Source of the DNA: CAYGXH01 sp964354485
Lineage (GTDB): Bacteria > Bacteroidota > Ignavibacteria > UBA10030 > SZUA-254
Direction of reading: 5' to 3'
DNA: 5,821 bases
Assembly: GCA_964354485.1 (NCBI GenBank)
Contig: CAYGZY010000155.1
Span: 1 to 5,821 of the forward strand
Under the pieces are notes generated by a model that searched no databases, was not told where the DNA came from, and was given only the letters and a program-made list of their open reading frames with translations. Below are positions 1 to 5,082 of the stretch, piece after piece (position 1 is the first letter of the stretch; the number at the start of each line of letters is the position of its first letter). Position numbers and translations under genes: made by a program.

Positions 1-98
1 AGAGGGAAGCTCATATTCCTCTGCACATTTTGCATTTAGCACTCATTTTTTTATAAACATCACAATCTTTTAGACAGCGCCATCGATTTGTATTAAGA

Positions 99-2102
99 TT
101 ATTCTTCTTTAGCTCTCATCGAATCCCAGATTGAATATGCGACGAGGAGTGCAAACATTACTAAACCCACAATTTCAGCATTATGAGTTTCAACCCATGT
201 TGACATAAACCAGTCCGAGGCGCCGAATTTTATGAACTGATCGTCGATGAATCGCAGAAACGCATTCAGTACTCCGAAGAGTGCGCCTCCGGCGATGAAA
301 CCGGACGCGATTAGGGTTCCCCGCGAGAAGCGTGCATTGTTCAATTTTTCGTTTTTACTGCGTGATGTAACAAACCACGCTACGAGTCCGCCGAACACGA
401 GGGGAACATTTAATTCCTGCGGAATGTACATACCCAGAGCAAAAGCAAGAGGGGATATTTTAACCATTGTGAGTATGAGTGCAATGATGGCGCCTACGAG
501 GTAGAGAATCCACGGAGCAGGGGTCTCCGACATGAGAGGCTGGATAACCGCTGCCATCGCATTTGCCTGAGGTGCGGTCATCGCATTAGGTCCCTTGAAT
601 CCATATGTCTCGTTAAGTACGTAGATCACACCGCCAACCGTGGCGGCTGAAACAAGGACGCCCAGAAATTTCCATGATTCTTGTTTTTTTGGTGTTGAAC
701 CGAGCCAGTATCCTATTTTCAGGTCGGTGATGAAACCACCGGCAACAGAAAGAGCTGTACAAACAACACCGCCGATGATGAGGGCGCTGATCATACCGGA
801 AGATCCTGTCAGACCTATTCTGACAAGGATGAACGACGAGAGAATGAGAGTCATGAGGGTCATGCCGGACACCGGATTTGTTCCCACAATAGCGATGGCG
901 TTGGCTGCTACCGTAGTGAAGAGGAATGCGATGACGAACACGATGAGGAGACCGACGAGCGCGTGTGTAAAGTTGAAGACCACTCCGCCGTAGAAGAAAA
1001 CGAATGTCAGGAGCGCCGTCAGGAGGATCAGGAGTACGATGAAATTCATTCGCAGGTCGGTTTGCCACCTGACCGGTTTATCCTCCACGCTCTGTTTGTG
1101 ATGGAATATTTCGTTGTATGCAAGGCCGAAAGCGCCGCCGATGATTTTTGACGATCGCAGAATGCCGATGATCCCGGCCATGGCGATACCGCCAATGCCT
1201 ATCTGTCGGACGTATGTCCTGAAAATTTCTTCCGCGCTCATGTCGGCAATAAGTTTTGTCGCTGTCGCCCCCAGCGGTACAGCCAGGTGCTGTCCGATCT
1301 CGTAAAACAAAGGAATCAGCACGAACCAGGATAGAAATGATCCTGCAGCTATAATCGCGGAATACTTGAGCCCGACGATGTAACCGAGTCCAAACACCAT
1401 TGATGATACATTGAGTTTTGCCACGATCTTGACTTTATCGGCCAGGATTTCTCCGTAAGTGAACATTCGCGACGTGATGACCTCTGCCCAGGTGCCGAAT
1501 GCACTGAAGAGGAAATCAAAAACGCCGCCTATGAGTCCGGCGATGACTAGAACGCCGGCCTGTTTGCCGCCTTTTTCACCGGCAATCAGTATTTCGGTCG
1601 TGGCAGTCGCCTCAGGAAACGGAAATTTTCCGTGCATATCCTTGACAAAGTACTTGCGGAACGGAATCAGAAAAAGAATACCGAGAGCACCGCCGAGGAG
1701 CGAAGCCATGAACACCTGAAAGAAACTCACGGGAAGATCCAGTATGTAGAGAGCCGGGATGGTGAAGATCGCTCCGGCAACTATTACGCCCGAGCAGGCG
1801 CCGATTGATTGTATGATAACATTTTGTCCGAGAGCGTTCATTCGTTTGAAAACTGCCGAAAGTCCGACCGCGAGTATGGCGATTGGAATAGCCGCCTCGA
1901 ATACCTGACCTATCTTCAGCCCGGAGTAGGCTGCGGCTGCTGAAAAAAGAACAGCCATCACGATACCCCACCCCACTGACCATCCTGTTATTTCAGGCTG
2001 GTCCTTTACTGGATCCATGATGGGACAGTAAGTTTCGTTTTCTTTCAATTCTTTATAGGCATTATCCGGTAAGCCGCTCGTTGTACCTGCTGTGTGTTCC
2101 AT
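99..2102 (-). CDS. OPT-family oligopeptide transporter
   Basis: This is a polytopic inner-membrane transporter of the OPT (oligopeptide transporter) family, 667 residues long, which is normal for bacterial members. Seen in the sequence: a short hydrophilic N-terminus, then the family signature PEITGW (36-41), the AYSGLKIGQVFEAAIP segment (58-73), QNVIIQSIG (93-101), IPFRKYFV (146-153), GKFPFPEATATTEILIAGE (158-176), GLGYIVGLKYSA (238-249), NPVSGMTLM (409-417) and GMYIPQELNVP (557-567). Hydrophobic segments cover most of the length, probably 14-16 helices. The ATG start is supported by an AAGGA Shine-Dalgarno 8 nt upstream, and the stop is TAA. Known for the family: proton-coupled uptake of small peptides, or of metal chelates in the YSL branch. 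Few bacterial members have a proven substrate. The peptidase gene pepT immediately upstream on the same strand favours peptides, but this is inference. The gene appears intact, and no terminator is visible in the 98 bases after it. Confidence 0.93.
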   Translation of the reverse strand: MEHTAGTTSGLPDNAYKELKENETYCPIMDPVKDQPEITGWSVGWGIVMAVLFSAAAAYSGLKIGQVFEAAIPIAILAVGLSAVFKRMNALGQNVIIQSIGACSGVIVAGAIFTIPALYILDLPVSFFQVFMASLLGGALGILFLIPFRKYFVKDMHGKFPFPEATATTEILIAGEKGGKQAGVLVIAGLIGGVFDFLFSAFGTWAEVITSRMFTYGEILADKVKIVAKLNVSSMVFGLGYIVGLKYSAIIAAGSFLSWFVLIPLFYEIGQHLAVPLGATATKLIADMSAEEIFRTYVRQIGIGGIAMAGIIGILRSSKIIGGAFGLAYNEIFHHKQSVEDKPVRWQTDLRMNFIVLLILLTALLTFVFFYGGVVFNFTHALVGLLIVFVIAFLFTTVAANAIAIVGTNPVSGMTLMTLILSSFILVRIGLTGSSGMISALIIGGVVCTALSVAGGFITDLKIGYWLGSTPKKQESWKFLGVLVSAATVGGVIYVLNETYGFKGPNAMTAPQANAMAAVIQPLMSETPAPWILYLVGAIIALILTMVKISPLAFALGMYIPQELNVPLVFGGLVAWFVTSRSKNEKLNNARFSRGTLIASGFIAGGALFGVLNAFLRFIDDQFIKFGASDWFMSTWVETHNAEIVGLVMFALLVAYSIWDSMRAKEE

Positions 2103-2110
2103 TGTGCGTG

Positions 2111-2115
2111 TCCTT
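2111..2115 (-). promoter_or_regulatory. Shine-Dalgarno of the OPT transporter
   Basis: Read on the minus strand, AAGGA lies 8 nt before the ATG at 2102, a standard position for a ribosome binding site. It fixes the start of the transporter. It is also the only clear Shine-Dalgarno in the window, since pepT, the nfrA-like gene and the nfrB-like gene have weak or no recognisable ones. Confidence 0.7.
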
Positions 2116-2149
2116 CAGTGTTTCCGTTCTGTTGGCTGGAATAGCGTGT

Positions 2150-2178
2150 AATGTAATGATTCAGTATTCTTTATTCAA
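2150..2178 (-). promoter_or_regulatory. candidate sigma70-type promoter for the OPT gene
   Basis: On the minus strand, TTGAAT (2173-2178) and TACATT (2150-2155) are separated by exactly 17 bases. Each matches the -35 and -10 consensus at 4 of 6 positions. Transcription would begin near 2143 and leave a leader of about 40 nt containing the Shine-Dalgarno. The match is modest and the sequence is AT-rich. The gene could equally be read through from pepT. Confidence 0.27.
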
Positions 2179-2209
2179 ATTCCATGGTTGCAGGATTGTT
2201 GAAAAATTA

Positions 2210-2240
2210 TTTCGAAAATTGTCTGACTGACAATGCGAAA
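2210..2240. repeat. hyphenated inverted repeat between pepT and the OPT gene
   Basis: ATTGTC (2218-2223) and GACAAT (2229-2234) form a perfect 6-bp dyad around TGACT. TTTCG (2210-2214) and CGAAA (2236-2240) extend it by 5 bp across an asymmetric internal loop. On the minus strand the stem is followed by TTTTCG and, further on, a second T-run. It could therefore be a weak terminator or attenuator after pepT, or an operator upstream of the transporter. It is AT-rich and lacks the GC-rich stem of a strong intrinsic terminator, so its role is open. Confidence 0.4.
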
Positions 2241-2343
2241 ATGATGGACGTGAGCATTACGATTGCTATCAGAGGTTCTATGTCATTTTTATATAATTAT
2301 TCAGTGGAAGTACGTGTCTGATATTGACGTTTAGGCACTTCTT

Positions 2344-3594
2344 TCAGCGGCTTGTTTCAGCCCAGACCTGTACAAGGTTCACCACTGTTTCCACAGCTTT
2401 TTGCATACCGTAGACTGAAACCCACTCTGTTTTACCATGGAAGTTCTGTCCGCCCGTAAAAATGTTGGGTGTCGGGAGACCCACTGCAGTAAGGCGCGAA
2501 CCGTCAGTCCCTCCCCGTATGGGAACCCATCGCGGCTCCAATCCCGAACGTTTTGTCGCTTCCCACAGGCAGTCGAGAACCCGAGTGTCCTTTTCCAGTC
2601 CCTGTCGCATGTTGCGGTACGATTCTTTGATCTGGAGTTCGATACGCGCTTTTGGGTGAAGAGGTTTAACGTCATCAATAATTTTTTCAAGAATTTCTTT
2701 TTGTTTATCGAGTCCCTCAGTCTTGAAATCACGTAGTAGGATGTTAAGAACGGATTTTTCTTCCTCTCCTTTCAGTAAATGCGGATGGATGTAAGGTTCA
2801 TATCCTTCTGTTGTTTCGGGCGCCATATCTTTCGGTAGACGCGCGATTATGTCGGCAATTGCCCTGATGGAGTTCACCATGATTCCCTTTGCGGTGCCGG
2901 GGTGGATGTTCCTTCCGTGGACCGTTATGACGGCGCTGTTTGCGCTGAATGTTTCTTTATTTAGTTCGCCTGGCGAGTCGCCGTCGAGGGTGTATGCCAC
3001 ATCTGCGCCGAATGCCTTTGTGTCGAAGTATTTTGTTCCGTTCCCGACCTCCTCATCCGGTGTGAATCCGATTTTGATATCGCCGTGCAGGATCGCAGGA
3101 TTGGAGATAAGCGTATCGATTGCAGTCATGATGATGGCAATGCCCGCCTTGTCATCCGCTCCGAGTAATGTTGTACCATCCGATGTCACGATCGTTGTCC
3201 CTTTAAATTTCTTCAGCTGGGGATTTTCCGATTCACGGATGACAATATTATTATCACCCGGTAGTATAATATCGCCGCCGTTGTATGTTATGACCTGAGG
3301 TTTAACATTCGCGCCGCTTGCTGAGGGTGAAGTATCCACATGAGCTATGAATCCGACTGCCGGAACTTTTCCTGACGCTTTGTCTGTGCTCGGTAGATTA
3401 CCCGGGAGCGTTGCAATGACATAGCCGTATTTATCGATGTTTACATCCGGCAGACCGAGGAGGCGCAACTCATTCACGAGTAGATTGAGCAGGTCGAATT
3501 GCTTCTGCGTGCTTGGGTAAGTATCGGACTCTTCTTGGGATTGGGTATCGATTCGTGCATAACGGAGAAATCTTTCTAGTGCTGTTTCTTTCAT
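2344..3594 (-). CDS. pepT: peptidase T (tripeptide aminopeptidase)
   Basis: This is a cytoplasmic zinc aminopeptidase of the M20 family that removes the N-terminal residue of tripeptides, a late step of peptide catabolism. Starting at the ATG at 3594 it has 416 residues, against about 408 for E. coli PepT, and the N-terminus (LERFLRYARIDTQS, 6-19) aligns with that family. Catalytic and metal residues are visible by motif: AHVDTSP (84-90) gives H85 and D87; GADDKAG (145-151) gives bridging D147; PDEE (179-182) gives the general base E181 and ligand E182; LDGD (203-206) gives D204; and GGQNFHGKTEW (381-391) gives H386. NIHPGTAKG (229-237) and IRGGTDGSRL (359-368) are also typical. The frame is open back to a TTG at 3672, but those 26 extra residues have no family counterpart, so I reject that start. 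The Shine-Dalgarno is weak. The OPT transporter follows 241 bases downstream on the same strand, suggesting a peptide-use unit. An FNR-like site lies upstream. Confidence 0.96.
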   Translation of the reverse strand: MKETALERFLRYARIDTQSQEESDTYPSTQKQFDLLNLLVNELRLLGLPDVNIDKYGYVIATLPGNLPSTDKASGKVPAVGFIAHVDTSPSASGANVKPQVITYNGGDIILPGDNNIVIRESENPQLKKFKGTTIVTSDGTTLLGADDKAGIAIIMTAIDTLISNPAILHGDIKIGFTPDEEVGNGTKYFDTKAFGADVAYTLDGDSPGELNKETFSANSAVITVHGRNIHPGTAKGIMVNSIRAIADIIARLPKDMAPETTEGYEPYIHPHLLKGEEEKSVLNILLRDFKTEGLDKQKEILEKIIDDVKPLHPKARIELQIKESYRNMRQGLEKDTRVLDCLWEATKRSGLEPRWVPIRGGTDGSRLTAVGLPTPNIFTGGQNFHGKTEWVSVYGMQKAVETVVNLVQVWAETSR

Positions 3595-3643
3595 TGTGAT
3601 ATCCAGGGCTGATGATGGTGACGTTGATTGAAATACAAAGCGA

Positions 3644-3672
3644 ATTTTATGAATTTTCACAAAGAGATGCAA
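3644..3672 (-). promoter_or_regulatory. candidate sigma70-type promoter for pepT
   Basis: On the minus strand, TTGCAT (3667-3672) and TAAAAT (3644-3649) are spaced by 17 bases. The -10 matches the consensus at 5 of 6 positions and the -35 at its TTG. Predicted initiation near 3637 leaves a leader of about 43 nt before the ATG at 3594. This also argues against the upstream TTG start, which would precede the transcript. The start site is unmeasured. Confidence 0.35.
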
Positions 3673-3701
3673 ATGTAGTACATTAAGGGGTAGTATGATG
3701 A

Positions 3702-3715
3702 TTGATATGTATCAC
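3702..3715. promoter_or_regulatory. FNR/CRP-family-like binding site
   Basis: TTGAT-ATGT-ATCAC matches the FNR consensus TTGAT-N4-ATCAA at 9 of 10 defined positions. Its centre (3708.5) is about 71.5 bp upstream of the predicted pepT start near 3637, a spacing used by class I FNR/CRP activators. With the alternative -10 TACATT (3672-3677) the site would instead lie near -43. Established knowledge: enterobacterial pepT is induced anaerobically through an FNR/CRP-type site. Conservation of that logic here is inference. The regulator is not in the window. Confidence 0.4.
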
Positions 3716-3719
3716 ATAT
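3705..3719. repeat. perfect 15-bp dyad ATATGT-ATC-ACATAT
   Basis: Two perfect 6-bp arms flank a 3-base centre, overlapping the FNR-like box but with a symmetry axis displaced by about 3.5 bp. It could be an independent operator for a dimeric repressor. It is made mostly of A and T, so chance occurrence in this AT-rich spacer is quite possible. Confidence 0.35.
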
Positions 3720-3750
3720 GATTATTATGCTTTTTCGTATGTTTTTACTA

Positions 3751-3797
3751 TATAACTGCCGGATTTATGGATAAATCATGTACCCGGTGTAGTTATA
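3751..3797. repeat. compound inverted repeat upstream of the nfrA-like gene
   Basis: Outer arms TATAACT (3751-3757) and AGTTATA (3791-3797) pair over 7 bp. Inside, CCGG (3759-3762) pairs with CCGG (3784-3787), and ATTTAT/ATAAAT (3763-3768 and 3771-3776) can close a small inner hairpin. If transcription of the right block starts upstream, this would be a structured 5' leader about 107 nt before the ATG. Otherwise it may be a DNA-level operator. No adjacent T-run immediately follows on either strand, so a terminator is unlikely. Confidence 0.35.
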
Positions 3798-3903
3798 ATA
3801 ACGCGATTTTTATTTAATTTTGTAAGGTTTTTCCATAGCATTGAACGGTAAAAATCTGATTCTGTACAATATCGGACGAATTGCTATATTACCACATCCG
3901 AGT

Positions 3904-5079
3904 ATGAAGAAATGGGTCATACACATCACGCTGTTTTATGCTCTGACGGCGGTGATACCTCTGCATGCTCAGTTCATTGCCGATACTTCTGTCGCCGCTC
4001 TCACTTCACGCGCCTACTCACTCCTGAATATCGATCCATCTGCTGCCGAGTCGCTCTTCCTGCACATTTCACATCTGGATCCTGTGGATGTTATGGTCAA
4101 ACGACAGCTCGGTTATATTTATCATCAAAAAAGTAACTATGCCAAAGCTCTCGAGTTCTTTTCCGACGCCGAGAGTCTGTGCAGGTCGGACACAATTGCT
4201 CTCAACATCGCGTATTGTCTGGTATCTCTGAATCGACCAAAGGAAGCGGAGAAAATTCTTCAGCGATTACAGTCAAGTCAGTCTCCCATGATCCGCGAGT
4301 CAGCCAGGCGTCAACTGACAGAAGTATCCGGAGACGGTAAGCTTAAACGATGGTGGACGAGGATCTATGCGGCTCCGTATTATGACACGCGCTGGAAATC
4401 GTTGTTCTACTATGCAGATATACAACATGGGTATGCGATTGATAACGGCAGGATTATTCATGGATTTGCTTTTCTTGACATTTCAGGGGACGCACGGTCG
4501 AAGGGCGGATTGGCGCCGGAGATATTTTCCGATAATGCGATGATTGCCGGTCTCGGAGTGAGTATTCGTCCGTTCCGTGGGTTACAGTTTAATACACAAT
4601 GTGGTTTGTCGTACGATTTTGTCAAGAGAGAAGATAAATCGAGAGTTGCGGGAGATTTTCGATCGATCATTATCTACTCTGACGGCATCTATCCCTCTTT
4701 CAACCTGCACGACAAAGTCGGGATTCCTTTTTCACCGCTCCTTGACGTTTATTCGTCTCTGGGTTATTACTCCCGGTATAAAAATATTATCGGATATCTT
4801 CAGGCAAGAGCCGGTGTCCGCGTTTGTGAGGCGGGATATACGGCAATGGATATTTATGTGAGGGGGGGGCTTGTCAGAGACAACGAAAAGGAGTTCTACA
4901 ACAATCAACTCGATGGTGCAGTCGGGATCCGCTTGATACCCGATGTTACCTGGGGGCTTTATTTTGCGGCAGAATTCCAGCGAGGTTACTACTGGTGGAA
5001 TGCCGGTACGACCTACAATCCGTACGATTCATACTTCAGCAGTTTTCGCTTTTTCATCATTTTCGAACGGACTTTTTAG
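3904..5079 (+). CDS. NfrA-like TPR outer-membrane barrel protein (putative glycan exporter)
   Basis: This is probably the outer-membrane partner of the glycosyltransferase encoded directly downstream, comparable to NfrA, the E. coli phage N4 adsorption protein A. From the ATG at 3904 it has 391 residues. It begins with a clear signal peptide: KK, a hydrophobic core, and cleavage after LHA at 22. About three TPR-like helical pairs follow (roughly 30-62, 66-96 and 97-128), the best being LGYIYHQKSNYAKALEFF (69-86). From about 150 to the end, amphipathic aromatic-rich strands suggest a barrel of about ten to twelve strands, with terminal Phe391 as expected for BAM-assembled proteins. The frame is open back to a TTG at 3841, but those 21 residues would bury the signal peptide. 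E. coli NfrA is about 990 residues, so this is a much shorter form; most of the difference is probably TPR scaffold. The name rests on architecture, barrel-segment character and the NfrB-like neighbour. Another polysaccharide-secretin-like family is possible. A run of eight G at 4862-4869 lies inside the barrel. Confidence 0.75.
   Translation: MKKWVIHITLFYALTAVIPLHAQFIADTSVAALTSRAYSLLNIDPSAAESLFLHISHLDPVDVMVKRQLGYIYHQKSNYAKALEFFSDAESLCRSDTIALNIAYCLVSLNRPKEAEKILQRLQSSQSPMIRESARRQLTEVSGDGKLKRWWTRIYAAPYYDTRWKSLFYYADIQHGYAIDNGRIIHGFAFLDISGDARSKGGLAPEIFSDNAMIAGLGVSIRPFRGLQFNTQCGLSYDFVKREDKSRVAGDFRSIIIYSDGIYPSFNLHDKVGIPFSPLLDVYSSLGYYSRYKNIIGYLQARAGVRVCEAGYTAMDIYVRGGLVRDNEKEFYNNQLDGAVGIRLIPDVTWGLYFAAEFQRGYYWWNAGTTYNPYDSYFSSFRFFIIFERTF
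4862..4869 (+). repeat. poly-G tract (G8) within the nfrA-like gene
   Basis: Eight consecutive G encode Arg320-Gly321-Gly322 in the barrel domain. Loss of one G would bring a TGA into frame at 4934-4936 and remove the last strands. Gain of one would replace the C-terminus and run past the start codon of the next gene, to a TGA at 5088-5090. Tracts of this kind in surface-protein genes can be slippage switches in other bacteria; whether this one varies is unknown. Confidence 0.85.
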
Positions 5080-5082
5080 CGT

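Larger units (their letters stand above)
3595..3903. other. divergent intergenic region between pepT and the nfrA-like gene
   Basis: This 309-base AT-rich spacer separates two genes that read outward. I see no credible small gene in it. It contains a candidate pepT promoter, an FNR-like box overlapping a 15-bp dyad, and a 47-nt inverted-repeat structure. For the rightward genes no complete promoter stands out. Possible -10 elements are TATAAT (3794-3799), without a good -35, and TATGCT (3726-3731), 18 bases after TTGATA (3702-3707), which overlaps the FNR-like box. TAnnTTTG-type boxes, the Bacteroidota -7 element, occur in both directions: 3815-3822 on plus and 3670-3677 on minus. Neither has a matching -33 element. 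Confidence 0.6.

Noticed and set aside
1..60. Possible terminator near the left edge (AGAGGGA/TTCCTCT pairing and a T7 run at 46-52)
   Set aside because: The short stem is separated from the T-run by more than 20 bases, has an 8-base loop, and no gene reading toward it from the left is visible.
684..690. T7 run (A7 in the sense of the transporter) as a slippage site
   Set aside because: It encodes ordinary Lys-Lys in a cytoplasmic loop and the frame is intact. A run of this length is common in moderately AT-rich genes, and nothing suggests programmed slippage.
613..1068. Open frame on the minus strand inside the transporter gene
   Set aside because: It overlaps a well-supported OPT coding region in another frame and is rich in Arg, His and Ser, typical of a shadow frame. 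The plus-strand frames at 247-504, 640-993 and 1459-1719 were dismissed for the same reason.
1612..1983. Second minus-strand open frame within the transporter gene
   Set aside because: It covers the conserved first third of the OPT protein out of frame, with no start signal or family resemblance.
2849..3298. 149-codon plus-strand frame opposite pepT
   Set aside because: It is antisense to the catalytic core of PepT. Its apparent hydrophobic character comes from the complement of PepT codons.
3595..3672. Longer pepT starting at TTG 3672
   Set aside because: The extra 26 residues have no counterpart in the PepT family and would overlap the best candidate promoter. The ATG at 3594 gives the normal N-terminus.
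3815..3822. TAATTTTG as a Bacteroidota-type -7 promoter element, with TACATTTG at 3670-3677 on the minus strand
   Set aside because: Both match TAnnTTTG, but no TTG or TTTG -33 element lies at the right distance from either, and the motif is frequent in AT-rich sequence.
3841..3903. Longer nfrA-like protein starting at TTG 3841
   Set aside because: It would place 21 mostly polar residues ahead of a good signal peptide that begins exactly at the ATG at 3904.
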